Below, in pieces: positions 44,198 to 55,196 of a DNA stretch of 64,000 nucleotides (positions are counted from its first letter, which is position 1; the number at the start of each line of letters is the position of its first letter). Location of the stretch: contig NZ_LMFH01000005.1 of assembly GCF_001427225.1 (NCBI RefSeq), forward strand, positions 513,045-577,044. Direction: 5' to 3'. Both the position numbers and the translations under genes were made by a program. The notes beneath the pieces are model-generated. The model had not been told where the DNA came from and made no database searches. It saw only the letters and a list, made by a program, of their open reading frames with translations. This DNA comes from Lysobacter sp. Root494 (GTDB taxonomy: Bacteria; Pseudomonadota; Gammaproteobacteria; Xanthomonadales; Xanthomonadaceae).

Positions 44198-44258
44198 TTT
44201 CTTCCCCGACTTCTTCCCCGCGACCCAGGTGGATATCTCCACCGACGAGAAACAAGCA

Positions 44259-45455
44259 ATGGCCAACAAAGACATCGTCCTCGCCTTCTCCGGCGGCCTC
44301 GACACCAGCTTTTGCGTTCCCTACCTGCAGGAGCGCGGCTGGAACGTGCATACCGTGTTCGCCGATACCGGCGGCGTGGACGCGGAAGAGCGCGACTTCA
44401 TCGAGAAGCGGGCCGCCGAACTGGGCGTTGCCTCGCATGTCACCGTCGACGGCGGTCCGGCGATCTGGGCAGGATTCGTGAAGCCGTTCGTGTGGGCGGG
44501 CGAGGGCTACCAGGGCCAGTACCCGTTGCTGGTGTCCGACCGCTATCTCATCGTCGATGCGGCACTGAAGCGTTGCGCCGAACTCGGCACGAAGGCGATC
44601 GCGCACGGCTGCACTGGCATGGGTAACGATCAAGTGCGCTTCGACCTCGCCGTGAAGGCGCTCGGCGACTACGAGATCGTCGCGCCGATCCGCGAAATCC
44701 AGAAGGAACACACGCAGACGCGCGCCTACGAGCAGAAGTACCTGGAAGAGCGCGGCTTCGGCGTGCGCGCCAAGCAGAAGGCCTACACCATCAATGAGAA
44801 CCTGCTCGGCCTGACCATGTCCGGTGGCGAGATCGACAAGTGGGAAGCGCCGGGCGAAGGCGCACGCGGCTGGTGCAAGCCGCGCGCCGAATGGCCGGCG
44901 CAGCCGCTGCGCGTGAAGCTCGGTTTCGTCGACGGCGAAGCCGTGTCGCTCGACGGCGAGAAGATCGAAGGCCACAAGCTGCTCGCGAAGCTCAATGCGC
45001 TGTTCGCACCGTATGGCGTCGGCCGCGGCATCTACACCGGCGACACGACGATCGGCCTCAAGGGCCGCATCATCTTCGAAGCGCCGGGCCTGATCTCGCT
45101 GCTCACCGCGCATCGCGCGCTGGAAGAAGCCGTGCTGAGCAAGCAGCAGAACCGCTTCAAGCCTGAGGTCGCGCGCAAGTGGGTGGAGCTGGTGTACGAA
45201 GGCTTCTTCCACGATCCGCTGAAGACCGACCTGGAAGCGTTTCTCGCGTCGAGCCAGTCCACCGTGACCGGCGAGGTGGTGCTCGAAACGCAGGGTGGTG
45301 TAGTGAACGCCGTGGCCATCGACTCGAAGCACATCCTCAACGCCAAGGGCGCGACCTATGCGCAGTCGGCGGACTGGGGCGTCGAAGAGGCGGAGGGCTT
45401 CATCAAGCTGTTTGGCATGAGTACGACGCTCTGGGCCGAGGTCAATCGCCAGTAA
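44259..45455 (+). CDS. argG: argininosuccinate synthase
   Basis: A 398-residue ATP pyrophosphatase-type enzyme joining citrulline and aspartate. P-loop [14 protein letters not shown], plus [13 protein letters not shown] and [12 protein letters not shown]. In this pathway it acts on citrulline released by the next gene's deacetylase. It follows argF' after 60 bases and is followed by an inverted repeat. Confidence 0.95.
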   Translation: MANKDIVLAFSGGLDTSFCVPYLQERGWNVHTVFADTGGVDAEERDFIEKRAAELGVASHVTVDGGPAIWAGFVKPFVWAGEGYQGQYPLLVSDRYLIVDAALKRCAELGTKAIAHGCTGMGNDQVRFDLAVKALGDYEIVAPIREIQKEHTQTRAYEQKYLEERGFGVRAKQKAYTINENLLGLTMSGGEIDKWEAPGEGARGWCKPRAEWPAQPLRVKLGFVDGEAVSLDGEKIEGHKLLAKLNALFAPYGVGRGIYTGDTTIGLKGRIIFEAPGLISLLTAHRALEEAVLSKQQNRFKPEVARKWVELVYEGFFHDPLKTDLEAFLASSQSTVTGEVVLETQGGVVNAVAIDSKHILNAKGATYAQSADWGVEEAEGFIKLFGMSTTLWAEVNRQ

Positions 45456-45462
45456 CCCACTG

Positions 45463-45532
45463 TGTAGAGCGGAACTGCTCCGCCGTTTCTCCCAAAACGC
45501 CGAAGTGCAGCGGAGCAAGCCGCTCTACAAGG
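45463..45532. repeat. inverted repeat element between argG and argE'
   Basis: TGTAGAGCGGAACTGCTCCG (from 45463) is answered by GCGGAGCAAGCCGCTCTACA (about 45511-45530), forming a long imperfect hairpin. A copy of the left arm lies at 30271-30296. It sits inside an otherwise tight gene cluster and may affect mRNA stability. Confidence 0.7.
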
Positions 45533-45558
45533 CCAAGGCAGGCCAAGCCGGAAACCAC

Positions 45559-46641
45559 ATGTTCGATACCGTCATCAAACATCTCGAAGCGCTGGTGTCG
45601 TACGACACCCGTAACCCGCCGCGCGACATCAGCACGGGGGGAATCTTCGATTACTTGCGTTCGCAACTCGACGGTTTCCGTATCGAAGTTACGGATCACG
45701 GTGCCGGTGCCGTGTCGATGCTGGCAGTGCGTGGCAATCCCACGCGGCTGTTCAACGTGCACCTCGACACCGTGCCGTCGTCGGAAGCCTGGTCGGCCGA
45801 TCCGCACAAGCTGCGCATCACCCGCGACCGGGCGATCGGACTCGGCGCCTGCGATATCAAGGGGGCCGCCGCGAGTCTCCTGGTGGCCGCTTCGGCGACG
45901 AAGGGGGATGCCGCGTTCCTCTTCAGCACGGACGAGGAAGCCAACGATGCGCGCTGCATCGCCGCCTTCCTCGCGAAGGACCACGGCTTCCGCGAAGCGA
46001 TCATCGCCGAGCCTACGAACTGCGAAGCGGTACTGGCCCACCGCGGCATCGCTTCGGTGCTGATGAAGTTCCGCGGCAATGCCGGCCACGCTTCCGGGGC
46101 CAACGCACTGCAGGCGAGTGCCCTGCACAACGCTATGCGCTGGGGCAATGCGGCGCTCGAATTCGTCGAGTCGCAATCGCACCAGCGCTTCGGCGGACTC
46201 ACCGGCTTGCGCTTCAACATCGGTCGCGTGGAAGGCGGCATCAAGGCGAACATGATCGCGCCGAGCGCCGAGGTGCGCTTTGGTTTCCGTCCGTTGCCGT
46301 CGATGCCGATCGACGCATTGCATGAACACTTCCGCGCGCTGCCCGGATCGAATGCGCTCGAATCCTACGAAGCCACGTTTCACGGCCCTTCGCTGCCGAG
46401 CGGCAACGTCGCAAATGCAGAGCAGAGGCGCCTTGCCGCGCGCGACCTGGCCGATTCGCTGGAATTCCCCATCGGCAACGCGGTCGATTTCTGGACCGAA
46501 GCCTCGTTGTTCTCGGAAGCCGGCCTCACTGCCTTCGTCTACGGCCCCGGCGACATCGCCCAGGCACACACTGCCGATGAATGGGTGTCGCTCGAACAAC
46601 TCAACGCTTACACAACATCGATTACCAGGATCCTCGGTTGA
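45559..46641 (+). CDS. argE': N-acetylcitrulline deacetylase (ArgE-like, M20 family)
   Basis: A 360-residue M20 metallohydrolase. Metal motifs [33 protein letters not shown] and the His in the dimerisation/lid region ([12 protein letters not shown]). In Xanthomonas the ArgE homologue of this cluster deacetylates N-acetylcitrulline, fitting the argF' upstream. The start at [11 protein letters not shown] avoids the upstream repeat. It overlaps the next gene by TTGA. Confidence 0.9.
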   Translation: MFDTVIKHLEALVSYDTRNPPRDISTGGIFDYLRSQLDGFRIEVTDHGAGAVSMLAVRGNPTRLFNVHLDTVPSSEAWSADPHKLRITRDRAIGLGACDIKGAAASLLVAASATKGDAAFLFSTDEEANDARCIAAFLAKDHGFREAIIAEPTNCEAVLAHRGIASVLMKFRGNAGHASGANALQASALHNAMRWGNAALEFVESQSHQRFGGLTGLRFNIGRVEGGIKANMIAPSAEVRFGFRPLPSMPIDALHEHFRALPGSNALESYEATFHGPSLPSGNVANAEQRRLAARDLADSLEFPIGNAVDFWTEASLFSEAGLTAFVYGPGDIAQAHTADEWVSLEQLNAYTTSITRILG

Positions 46642-47975
46642 ACATCACCGTCATGAACGACGCCCGTGACATCCAGACGCGCCAGACCATCGTCCGCCTG
46701 CTTTCGAGCATGGCCAGCGCGAAGGAGATCTCGCAGTACCTCAAGCGCTTTTCGCAGCTGGACGCGAAGCGCTTTGCCGTGGTCAAGGTCGGCGGGGCGG
46801 TGCTGCGCGACGACCTCGACGCACTGACGTCCTCGCTGGCGTTCCTGCAGGACGTCGGCCTTACGCCGATCGTGATTCACGGCGCAGGCCCGCAGCTCGA
46901 CGAGGAACTCTCGGCGGCTGGCATCGTCAAGCAGACCGTCAATGGCCTGCGCATCACCTCGCCGGAAGCGCTGGCGATCGTGCGCCGGGTCTTCCATTCG
47001 CAGAACCTCAAGCTCGTCGAGTCGCTGCAGGCATTCGACGCGCGCGCGACTTCGATCGTCTCGGGCGTGTTCGAAGCCGAATACCTGGATCGCGACACTT
47101 ATGGCCTCGTTGGCGAAGTGAAGCGCGTGGACCTCGCGCCGATCGAGGCCGCGCTCAAGGCCGGCTCCATTCCGGTGATCGCCAGCCTGGGCGAGACCGC
47201 CGGCGGACAGATCCTCAACGTCAACGCCGATTTCGCCGCCAACGAACTGGTGCAGGTGCTGCAGCCGTACAAGATCGTGTTCCTGACCGGCACCGGTGGT
47301 TTGCTGGACGACAACGGGCGGGTGATCGATTCGATCAACCTGTCCACCGAATACGAGCATCTCATCGAACAGCCGTGGATCAACGGCGGCATGCGCGTGA
47401 AGATCGAGCAGATCAAGGACCTGCTGGACAAGCTGCCGCTCACGTCTTCGGTGTCGATCACCAAGCCGTCCGAACTGGCAAAGGAACTGTTCACGCACAA
47501 GGGTTCCGGCACGCTGGTTCGTCGTGGCGAGCGCGTACTGGAGGTGTCGGAGTGGAAGGACCTTGATCCGGAGCGCCTGCGCGGGTTGATCGAATCCGCC
47601 TTCGGCCGCCGCCTGGTGCCCGATTACTTCGAACGCACGCGCCTGCATCGCGCTTACGTCAGCGAGAACTACCGCGCCGCGGTGATCCTCACCGCGGAAG
47701 ATGCAGGCATTTATCTCGACAAGTTCGCCGTGCTCGACGAAGCGCAGGGCGAAGGACTCGGCCGCGCGGTATGGCAGGTGATGCGCGAACAGAATCCGCG
47801 GCTGTTCTGGCGTTCCCGCCACGGCAATTCCGTCAATCCGTTCTACTACTCGGAGTCGGACGGCTGCTACAAGCAGGAGAAGTGGAAGGTGTTCTGGTAC
47901 GGGGTGGAGGGGTTCGGCGAGATCGAACGCTGCGTGGCGCATTGCGCGATGCGCGTTCCCACGTTGGCGGACTGA
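46638..47975 (+). CDS. argB: bifunctional N-acetylglutamate kinase/synthase (ArgB-NAT fusion)
   Basis: About 445 residues. Residues about 40-290 are an amino-acid kinase domain ([46 protein letters not shown]). Residues about 300-445 are a GNAT domain of vertebrate-like NAGS type ([55 protein letters not shown]). The fused kinase/synthase is known from Xanthomonas and relatives, where it is feedback inhibited by arginine. TTG at 46638 has AGGA 7 bases upstream and overlaps the argE' stop (TTGA); an ATG at 46653 is an alternative. Confidence 0.93.
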   Translation: MNITVMNDARDIQTRQTIVRLLSSMASAKEISQYLKRFSQLDAKRFAVVKVGGAVLRDDLDALTSSLAFLQDVGLTPIVIHGAGPQLDEELSAAGIVKQTVNGLRITSPEALAIVRRVFHSQNLKLVESLQAFDARATSIVSGVFEAEYLDRDTYGLVGEVKRVDLAPIEAALKAGSIPVIASLGETAGGQILNVNADFAANELVQVLQPYKIVFLTGTGGLLDDNGRVIDSINLSTEYEHLIEQPWINGGMRVKIEQIKDLLDKLPLTSSVSITKPSELAKELFTHKGSGTLVRRGERVLEVSEWKDLDPERLRGLIESAFGRRLVPDYFERTRLHRAYVSENYRAAVILTAEDAGIYLDKFAVLDEAQGEGLGRAVWQVMREQNPRLFWRSRHGNSVNPFYYSESDGCYKQEKWKVFWYGVEGFGEIERCVAHCAMRVPTLAD

Positions 47976-48610
47976 TGGATACTGACGCGTCTCATTGGAC
48001 GACCGTTCCGACATTGCGTGGTCGCCACGTGGTGTTGGAACCATTGCACCTTTCGCATGCCGACGGGCTGCGTGCCGCACTCGGTAACGGCGAGCTTTCA
48101 ACGCTGTGGTACACGAACGTGCCGCCCCCGGAACAGGCAGGTGGTTACATAACCGCCGCATTGGAAATGCAGGCGAAGGGACAGGCGCTGCCGTTCGTAG
48201 TTCGCAATGCGGAAGGAGTGATCGTGGGTTGCACGCGCTACTACGACGTCGACCCGGTCGTTCCACGCGTACAGATCGGCTATACCTGGTACGCGCCGGG
48301 CGTTCAGCGCACCGGTCTCAACACCGAAGCCAAGCTGTTGCTGCTCGGCCATGCCTTCGAAACGATGGGATGCATCTGCGTCGGCTTCGAAACCAGCTGG
48401 TTCAACCAGGTTTCGCGTGCAGCGATTGCCCGCCTGGGTGCGAAGCAGGATGGCGTGCTGCGCAGTCATCGGCGCCATGCCGATGGCAGTGTGCGCGACA
48501 CCGTGGCGTTCTCGATCATCGAGTCGGAATGGCCGGCGGTTAAGCGCAACCTGGCCCACAAGCTCGAACTGAATTCTTCGAAGCAACGCGATCAAAAGGG
48601 AGAACTCTGA
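47975..48610 (+). CDS. GNAT acetyltransferase, RimJ/RimL type
   Basis: A 211-residue GNAT protein whose ATG shares one base with the argB stop. Strand-helix features: [40 protein letters not shown], CoA-binding region [20 protein letters not shown], and [20 protein letters not shown]. It closely resembles RimJ/RimL-like N-acetyltransferases. Its place inside the arginine cluster, between argB and argC, suggests a related role, but argB already carries the synthase domain. The substrate is unknown. Confidence 0.85.
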   Translation: MDTDASHWTTVPTLRGRHVVLEPLHLSHADGLRAALGNGELSTLWYTNVPPPEQAGGYITAALEMQAKGQALPFVVRNAEGVIVGCTRYYDVDPVVPRVQIGYTWYAPGVQRTGLNTEAKLLLLGHAFETMGCICVGFETSWFNQVSRAAIARLGAKQDGVLRSHRRHADGSVRDTVAFSIIESEWPAVKRNLAHKLELNSSKQRDQKGEL

Positions 48611-48611
48611 C

Positions 48612-49556
48612 GTGGCCAGGTCCGTTGGCATCATCGGTGCGCGTGGCTATGTCGGATCGGAACTGATCCGCCTCATCGCCGCGCATCCGGAGCTGGAGCT
48701 CGCCTTCGTCTCCTCGCGCGAGCGTGCTGGCCAGAAGCTGGCCGATCACGAGGCGGGCTATCGAGGCGATTTGGCGTACGTCGCCTATGGTCCGGAGGAG
48801 GCCGCAGGGCGGGGCGTCGATGCACTGGTACTTGCCCTGCCGAACGGCAAGGCCGCGCCGTTCGTTGCGGCGCTCGACAGCATAGCGCCGGACACGCTGG
48901 TGGTCGACCTATCGGCCGACTACCGCTTCGACGACGGCTGGTACTACGGCCTGCCCGAACTCACCCGTGCGAAGTACGCCGGCCAGCGCCGCATCAGCAA
49001 CCCGGGTTGCTACGCGACCGCGATGCAACTCGCGGTTGCACCGATGCTCGGTGAGATCGAGGGTCCGGTGCAGTGCTTCGGCGTATCGGGTTATTCCGGC
49101 GCGGGCACCACGCCGTCGGACAAAAACGATCCGGAAAAGCTGCGCGACAACCTGATGCCGTATTCGCTGGCCAACCACGTGCACGAGCGCGAGGTCGGAC
49201 ACCAGCTTGGCCATGCCATCGAATTCATGCCGCATGTCGCCCCGCATTTCCGCGGTCTGACGATCACTTCCAATCTTCACCTGCGCAACGCGCTCACGCG
49301 CGAAGAAGTGGTCGAACGCTACCGCCAGCGTTACGCCGGTGAGCCGCTGGTACGCGTGGTCGACGAGGCGCCGTGGGTAAGCCACATCGCCAATGCCCAC
49401 CACGTCGATGTCGGTGGGTTCACCCTGAGCGCGGATGGAACGCGACTGGTGGTGGTATCCACCGAAGACAACCTGCTCAAGGGCGCGGCGACACAGGCAT
49501 TGCAGAATCTCAATCTCGCGTTCGGATTCCCGGAAACCACCGGGATTCCGGTGTAG
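48612..49556 (+). CDS. argC: N-acetyl-gamma-glutamyl-phosphate reductase
   Basis: A 314-residue reductase starting at GTG one base after the GNAT stop. NADP motif [16 protein letters not shown], catalytic Cys in [14 protein letters not shown] and His in [13 protein letters not shown]. Converts acetylglutamyl phosphate to the semialdehyde. The aminotransferase argD is not in the window. Confidence 0.95.
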   Translation: MARSVGIIGARGYVGSELIRLIAAHPELELAFVSSRERAGQKLADHEAGYRGDLAYVAYGPEEAAGRGVDALVLALPNGKAAPFVAALDSIAPDTLVVDLSADYRFDDGWYYGLPELTRAKYAGQRRISNPGCYATAMQLAVAPMLGEIEGPVQCFGVSGYSGAGTTPSDKNDPEKLRDNLMPYSLANHVHEREVGHQLGHAIEFMPHVAPHFRGLTITSNLHLRNALTREEVVERYRQRYAGEPLVRVVDEAPWVSHIANAHHVDVGGFTLSADGTRLVVVSTEDNLLKGAATQALQNLNLAFGFPETTGIPV

Positions 49557-49557
49557 G

Positions 49558-49611
49558 ACGGGCCCCAGGCCCGCCGCGAGCCGAAAATAATGGTGGGCCA
49601 GGGCCCACCCC
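49558..49611. repeat. GC-rich palindromic element between argC and argH
   Basis: Two short palindromes, GGGCCCCAGGCCCG and GGTGGGCCAGGGCCCACC, lie in the 68 bases between the genes. They can form hairpins, with no T tract. Probably a REP-like unit or an mRNA processing hairpin. Confidence 0.5.
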
Positions 49612-49624
49612 ACGGAATACGACC

Positions 49625-50920
49625 ATGTCCGATCTGTTGTGGCAAAAACCCGGCGTCAAGGTCGATGCACGCATCCAGCAGTTCCTGGCTGGCGAAGACG
49701 TGATCCTCGATCGCGAGTTCTTCGTTTTCGACATCCAGGCCAGTCGCGCGCACGCGCAGGGGCTGCAACGCATCGGCATCCTCACGGCCGATGAACTCGC
49801 GGGGCTCGAGCGCGAACTGGACGTGCTCGCCGATGAGTTCCGTGCGGGCAATTTCATCCTGGATGAACATTTCGAGGACGGCCATTCCGCGATCGAAGCG
49901 CGCCTGGTCGAACGCCTCGGCGATGCCGGCCAGAAGATCCATACCGGTCGCAGCCGCAACGACCAGATCCTCGTCGCCACGCGCCTGTGGCTGAAGGATC
50001 GCCTCGCGCGCGTGGTCGCGCTGAGCCGGGAGTCCGCGGAAATCGCATTGGCCCGTGCCGAAGCCGAAGCTTCGGTACCACTGCCGGGATACACCCACCT
50101 GCAGCGTGCCGTCGTGTCGTCGCTGGGCATGTGGTGGGCTGCGTGGGCAGAAGGTTTCATCGACAACGCACTGCGCGCACGGCAGACGCTGGAGTGGGTC
50201 GACGCAAATCCGCTTGGCAGCGCGGCCGGCTATGGCGTCAACCTGCCGCTGGATCGCGACCACACCACGGCAGCGCTCGGTTTCGGCCGCATGCAGGTGT
50301 CGGCGGCATACGCGCAGCTTTCGCGCGGCAAGTTCGAGATGGCTGCGATCGAGGCCCTGTCGTCGGCGCTGCTCGACCTGCGCCGCCTGGCGTGGGACCT
50401 GAGCCTGTTCACCAGCGCCGAATTCAGTTTCGTCGCGTTGCCGCCGCAGTACACGACCGGCAGTTCGATCATGCCGAACAAGCGCAATCCCGACGTGATC
50501 GAACTGATGCGCGCGAGCTATTCCGCGGCCGCGGCCGCACGCACGGAAATCGAACAACTGCTCTCGCTGCCATCGGGTTACCACCGCGACCTGCAGTTCT
50601 CCAAGGGCGCGATCTTCCACGCCTTCGGTCGAGGCTTGGGTGCACTCGAGTTGCTGCCAGACCTATTGCGCAATCTGGAGTGGAGGTCGGACGCGATGCG
50701 CGCCGCGCTGGACCCGTCGATGTACGCAACCGATCTCGCTGTCGACCTCGCACGCGAAGGCCTGCCGTTCCGCGAGGCCTACCGCCAGGCCGCCGATCCG
50801 GCACGCTGGGCCCAAGGCGATCCGGAGGCGAGCCTCGCGGCTCGCGTTTCGCCGGGTGCAGCGGCGGATCTCAGGTTGCAGGTACTGAAACAGCGGCTCG
50901 AAGCCATTCCGGCCGCATGA
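49625..50920 (+). CDS. argH: argininosuccinate lyase
   Basis: A 431-residue member of the fumarase/aspartase superfamily, splitting argininosuccinate to arginine and fumarate. Family motifs [27 protein letters not shown] and the flexible signature loop [12 protein letters not shown] with the catalytic Ser. Normal length. Confidence 0.96.
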   Translation: MSDLLWQKPGVKVDARIQQFLAGEDVILDREFFVFDIQASRAHAQGLQRIGILTADELAGLERELDVLADEFRAGNFILDEHFEDGHSAIEARLVERLGDAGQKIHTGRSRNDQILVATRLWLKDRLARVVALSRESAEIALARAEAEASVPLPGYTHLQRAVVSSLGMWWAAWAEGFIDNALRARQTLEWVDANPLGSAAGYGVNLPLDRDHTTAALGFGRMQVSAAYAQLSRGKFEMAAIEALSSALLDLRRLAWDLSLFTSAEFSFVALPPQYTTGSSIMPNKRNPDVIELMRASYSAAAAARTEIEQLLSLPSGYHRDLQFSKGAIFHAFGRGLGALELLPDLLRNLEWRSDAMRAALDPSMYATDLAVDLAREGLPFREAYRQAADPARWAQGDPEASLAARVSPGAAADLRLQVLKQRLEAIPAA

Positions 50921-51057
50921 GGATATGAAGCTTCGTCATCGCGTTGGCGTTGGTGATGCGAAGAATGCTCGGATGAAGTAGCCCGGATACGACCGCAAGT
51001 CGTTGCCGGGCGCGACTCAATCAACGGGTGCTTGCCCGGTTACACAGGCGTTTTTCG

Positions 51058-52188
51058 ATGAGCGGTCCCGGCTTCACCCCACAACCGCTGCCACAGTGGC
51101 GCCGCGCTGTCCTGAAGATCGGCAGCAGCCTGCTGGCGGGCGAGGGTGGCCTGGATCCCCGCCACGCGGCCGGAATCGCGCGCTTCATCGCGGAATCACG
51201 GGCGAAGCAGCGCGAGGTGGTGCTGGTGTCTTCGGGCGCGGTTGCCGCGGGACGTTCGCGTGTCGCATCGGGCGGCGATGGACTGGTACTTCGCCAGGCG
51301 CTTGCCGCTCTTGGCCAGGCATCGCTCGTATCGTTCTGGCAGCAGCTGCTCGATGCGCCGGTCGCGCAGGTGCTGCTGACCCATGATGACCTGCGCAATC
51401 GCCGACGTTATCTCAATGCGCGCGCGACGCTGCGCGAACTGTTGCGCCTGGGCGCGCTGCCGGTCATCAACGAAAACGACACCGTTGCAGTCGACGAACT
51501 CAAGCTCGGGGACAACGACAATCTTGCCGCCGCCGTCGCGTCGCTCGTCGATGCGGACCTGCTGCTGATCGCGACGGACATCGATGGCCTCTACACCGCG
51601 CACCCGCAGCGCGACCCGGATGCCGTGCCGATCACGCAGGTCGAACGCGTCACGCCCGAACTGCTCGCCGCCGCCGGTGGCGCAGCCGGCGTACTGGGCA
51701 CGGGCGGCATGCGAACCAAGCTCGAAGCGGCGGCCAAGGCCGCCACGGCCGGCATTGCCACTGCACTGTTCTGTGGCCGCGACGAAGCAGTGGTGAGCGC
51801 GCTGGCGAAGGATGAATTACGCGGCACGCTGGTCCGCGCACAGGGCGACCGCCTGCGCGCACGCAAGCAATGGCTGCGCCACGCACCCGCTTCAGGTTGC
51901 CTGCGTATCGACGAAGGCGCGGCATCGGCATTGCATCGGCGCGGTGCTTCGCTGCTGCCAGGTGGCGTCACCGGAGTGGAGGGCGATTTCCGTCGCGGCG
52001 ACGTGATCGAAGTGGTTTCAGTTGCCGGGGCTGCGCCGCTTGCGCGCGGACTTGCCCAATACGGCGCCGATGAAATCCGTCGCATCGTCGGGCGCCACAG
52101 CAACAACATCGAAACCGTGCTCGGGTTCCGCTACGGTGAGTCGGTGATCCACCGCGACGACCTTGTGCTGCTGGAGGTGGCCGAATGA
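51058..52188 (+). CDS. proB: glutamate 5-kinase
   Basis: A 376-residue enzyme for the first proline step. The amino-acid kinase domain ([46 protein letters not shown]) is followed by a PUA domain (about 280-376; [20 protein letters not shown]). It overlaps proA by ATGA. The gap from argH (137 bases) may hold a separate promoter. Confidence 0.95.
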   Translation: MSGPGFTPQPLPQWRRAVLKIGSSLLAGEGGLDPRHAAGIARFIAESRAKQREVVLVSSGAVAAGRSRVASGGDGLVLRQALAALGQASLVSFWQQLLDAPVAQVLLTHDDLRNRRRYLNARATLRELLRLGALPVINENDTVAVDELKLGDNDNLAAAVASLVDADLLLIATDIDGLYTAHPQRDPDAVPITQVERVTPELLAAAGGAAGVLGTGGMRTKLEAAAKAATAGIATALFCGRDEAVVSALAKDELRGTLVRAQGDRLRARKQWLRHAPASGCLRIDEGAASALHRRGASLLPGGVTGVEGDFRRGDVIEVVSVAGAAPLARGLAQYGADEIRRIVGRHSNNIETVLGFRYGESVIHRDDLVLLEVAE

Positions 52189-53468
52189 GCGGGTACGTGC
52201 GCGACATGGCACTGCAGGCGCGCGAGGCGCAGGCCGCGATCGCCGTGCTTCATCCTGACGAGCGCCGAGCGCTGATTGGCCGCATGGGCGATGAAATCGG
52301 ACGCGGCACGGCGACAATCCTCCAAGCCAACACACAGGACATCGCACGCGCACGCGAAGCCGGTATTGGCACGGCCATGCTCGATCGCCTGTTGCTGGAC
52401 GAACCCCGTCTTCTTGCAATCGCCGATGCACTGCGTGAGATCGCCGCGCAACCCGATCCACTGGGCGAGGTAACCCGTCGGGAGACACGGCCGAATGGCA
52501 TCGTGATCGAACGCCAGCGCGTGCCGCTGGGACTGATCGCCATGATCTACGAAGCGCGCCCGAACGTGACCGCCGATGCCGCCGCACTCTGCCTCAAGGC
52601 GGGCAATGCGGTGCTGTTGCGTGGCGGTTCCGAGGCGCGCAACAGCAATGCCGCCATTGCCGAATGTCTCCATGCCGCGTTGCGCGCACAGGAGTTGCCG
52701 GAAGCGGCGGTTTCGCTGGTCGCCGATCCCGCCCGCGAACACGTGCTGGAACTGCTTCAGCTGAGCGACCTGGTCGATCTCGCCATTCCCCGCGGCGGTG
52801 AAAGCCTGATCCGTTTCGTCGCCGAGCATGCGCGGGTTCCAGTGATCAAGCACTACAAGGGCGTGTGCCATCTGTATGTCGACGCCGCGGCCGACGTGGA
52901 GCGGGCACTGGATCTTCTCGTGGACGGCAAGGCTTCGCGTCCCGGCGTGTGCAATGCCGTGGAAACGCTGCTGGTCCATCGCGACATCGCCGCCCGCTTC
53001 CTACCGCGCGCACTGTCGCTCCTAGCCCGAAATGGCGTGGAAACAAGGGGCTGCGATCGTACGCGGCTGCAATCGGCTTATGCCGGCGTGGAGGTGAAGC
53101 CGGCGGACGAAGCCGACTTCGACGCCGAATATCTCGACCTGATCATCGCGGCACGTGTCGTCGACAGCCTGGACGACGCCCTCGCGCACATCGCGCGGCA
53201 TGGTTCCGACCACACCGAGGTGATCGCCACGGAAGACGGGGCTGCAGCGGAAGCCTTCGTGCGCGGCACGCGCAGTTCGGCGGTGATGGTGAACGCGTCT
53301 TCCCGCTTCAACGATGGCGGCGAACTCGGCCTCGGCGCGGAAATCGGCATCTCGACGACCCGCCTGCATGCCTACGGGCCGATGGGCGCGGAGTCGTTGA
53401 CGATCGAGCGTTTCGTCGTGCGTGGGGAAGGGCAGGTGCGGCACCCCGGATCCCGGCTGAGAACCTAG
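52185..53468 (+). CDS. proA: glutamate-5-semialdehyde dehydrogenase
   Basis: A 427-residue aldehyde dehydrogenase-fold enzyme reducing glutamyl 5-phosphate. Conserved [31 protein letters not shown], the catalytic Cys in [13 protein letters not shown] and [17 protein letters not shown]. Coupled to proB by ATGA; ends the cluster at a terminator. Confidence 0.96.
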   Translation: MSGYVRDMALQAREAQAAIAVLHPDERRALIGRMGDEIGRGTATILQANTQDIARAREAGIGTAMLDRLLLDEPRLLAIADALREIAAQPDPLGEVTRRETRPNGIVIERQRVPLGLIAMIYEARPNVTADAAALCLKAGNAVLLRGGSEARNSNAAIAECLHAALRAQELPEAAVSLVADPAREHVLELLQLSDLVDLAIPRGGESLIRFVAEHARVPVIKHYKGVCHLYVDAAADVERALDLLVDGKASRPGVCNAVETLLVHRDIAARFLPRALSLLARNGVETRGCDRTRLQSAYAGVEVKPADEADFDAEYLDLIIAARVVDSLDDALAHIARHGSDHTEVIATEDGAAAEAFVRGTRSSAVMVNASSRFNDGGELGLGAEIGISTTRLHAYGPMGAESLTIERFVVRGEGQVRHPGSRLRT

Positions 53469-53491
53469 GTCCGGCAAGGGACATGCAAACG

Positions 53492-53517
53492 AAAAAGCCG
53501 GCGCAAGGCCGGCTGTT
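53492..53517. terminator. terminator after proA, also facing tRNA-Pro
   Basis: Stem AGCCGGC (53496-53502) with GCCGGCT (53508-53514). T-rich on the plus side; the A5 on the left gives a T5 tract for the minus-strand tRNA-Pro transcript. Confidence 0.75.
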
Positions 53518-53529
53518 TCGCAAATCGGT

Positions 53530-53606
53530 TGGTCGGGGAGACAGGATTTGAACCTGCGACTTCTACGTCCCGAACGTAGCGCTCTACCAGGCTGAGCTAC
53601 ACCCCG
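53530..53606 (-). tRNA. tRNA-Pro (CGG anticodon)
   Basis: A 77-base cloverleaf on the minus strand with encoded CCA. Starts CGGGGTGTAGCTCAGCCTGG. Anticodon stem CTACG/CGTAG and loop TTCGGGA give anticodon CGG (53570-53572, reads CCG). T arm GGTTCAAATCC. One mismatch in the acceptor stem (T6-T67). Confidence 0.95.
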
Positions 53607-53795
53607 ACGGCAGAGCCCGGCATTCTAAAGGTGCGTCCCGGTTCCGGCAAGTATGTCCGGGCAAGTGGTCAGATGCCACGGCCACGAAAACGAGGCTTCG
53701 CGCCCTGCCGCCAGTTAAACTGTGACGTCGCGCTTCCGCGCCGGACTTTCTTACGAAAGCCGTGTTTTCGGGCCCCCAGATACTGGAGCACCTGC

Positions 53796-55196
53796 TTGAT
53801 CAAGCCTCGCACCCCGCCCGGGGTCATGGAGCTGCTGCCTCCTGACCAGATCGCCTTCCAGCGCATGCTGGACGTGATCCGCCGCAACTACGAACGTTTC
53901 GGTTTCCTGCCGGTGGAAACGCCGGTGATGGAACTGTCCGACGTGCTGCTCACCAAGTCCGGTGGCGAGACGGAGCGGCAGGTGTATTTCGTGCAGTCGA
54001 CCGGCGCGCTGAGCAAGGCCGCCGAAGGACAGGGCGAAGGCCTCCCCGAACTTGCACTGCGCTTCGACCTCACCGTGCCGCTGGCGCGCTATGTCGCCGA
54101 GCACGAGCACGATCTCGCATTCCCGTTCCGCCGCTACCAGATGCAACGCGTGTATCGCGGCGAACGCGCGCAGCGTGGGCGCTTCCGCGAGTTCTACCAA
54201 TGCGACATCGACGTGATCGGCAAGGATTCGCTGAGCGTCCGCTTCGATGCGGAGATTCCGGCAGTCATTTATTCGGTCTTCTCCGAGCTGGACATCGGCG
54301 CGTTCACGATCCAGATGAACAACCGCAAGCTGATGCGCGGCTTCTTCGAGGCGCAGGGCGTCGCCGATGGCGAGCTGCAGGCACTGGTGCTGCGCGAAGT
54401 CGACAAGCTCGACAAACGCGGCGAGGACTACGTTCGCGAAACACTGACTGGCGAAGGTTTCGGGCTCTCCACCGAGGCGGTCGACCGCATCATGGCGTTC
54501 GTCAACGTGCGTTCGACTTCGCGCGCCGATGCGTTGGCGCAGCTCGACGCGTTGGGTGACGGCAACGATTCACTGAGCGAAGGCGTTGCAGAACTACGCG
54601 AAGTACTCGAGCTCGTGCATGCGATGGGCGTGCCTGAAACGCACTACGCGCTCAACTTCTCCATCGCGCGCGGCCTGGACTACTACACCGGCACGGTGTA
54701 CGAAACCACGCTCAACGACTATCCGCAGATCGGTTCCATCTGCTCCGGCGGCCGTTACGAGAACCTCGCCGGCCACTACACCAAGTCGAAGCTTCCGGGC
54801 GTCGGCATCTCCATCGGTCTGACCCGCCTGTTCTGGCAGCTGCGCGAAGCGGGCCTGCTGCGCACCGCGACGGGCAGCACCGTGCAGGTACTGGTTACGC
54901 AGATGGAAGCGGCGCACCTGCCGCATTGCCTGGCGGTGGCCAACGACCTGCGCCGCGGCGGTTTCAATACCGAAGTGGTAATGGAGGCTGGCAAGCTCGC
55001 AAGGCAGTTCAAGTACGCCGATCGCGGAGGCGTCCGCTTCGTCATCGTGCTTGGCGAGGACGAGATCGCGAACGGCACGGTCACCGTGAAGGACCTGCGC
55101 CGCGAGGACCAGTTCACCATCAGCCGCCACGAACTGGTTAGCGCATTGCGCGTGGAACTCGCGCAGGCGGAAGTTCTGCAAGGAAAGCAAGCATGA
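53796..55196 (+). CDS. hisS: histidyl-tRNA synthetase
   Basis: A 466-residue class II synthetase. Motif 2 ([20 protein letters not shown]), the histidine A/B signatures ([11 protein letters not shown] and GGRYENLAG) and the motif 3 region ([13 protein letters not shown]) are present. Start taken as TTG at 53796 ([18 protein letters not shown]) because GGAG lies 8 bases upstream and homologues begin with this segment. It overlaps the ammonia-lyase gene by ATGA. Confidence 0.94.
   Translation: MIKPRTPPGVMELLPPDQIAFQRMLDVIRRNYERFGFLPVETPVMELSDVLLTKSGGETERQVYFVQSTGALSKAAEGQGEGLPELALRFDLTVPLARYVAEHEHDLAFPFRRYQMQRVYRGERAQRGRFREFYQCDIDVIGKDSLSVRFDAEIPAVIYSVFSELDIGAFTIQMNNRKLMRGFFEAQGVADGELQALVLREVDKLDKRGEDYVRETLTGEGFGLSTEAVDRIMAFVNVRSTSRADALAQLDALGDGNDSLSEGVAELREVLELVHAMGVPETHYALNFSIARGLDYYTGTVYETTLNDYPQIGSICSGGRYENLAGHYTKSKLPGVGISIGLTRLFWQLREAGLLRTATGSTVQVLVTQMEAAHLPHCLAVANDLRRGGFNTEVVMEAGKLARQFKYADRGGVRFVIVLGEDEIANGTVTVKDLRREDQFTISRHELVSALRVELAQAEVLQGKQA

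Noticed and set aside
42332-44305. A 657-codon minus-strand frame across argF' and the 42443 gene
   Set aside because: Spans several real genes and a terminator; composition is that of a shadow frame.
46608-48266. A 552-codon minus-strand frame across argB and the GNAT gene
   Set aside because: Antisense shadow without motifs.
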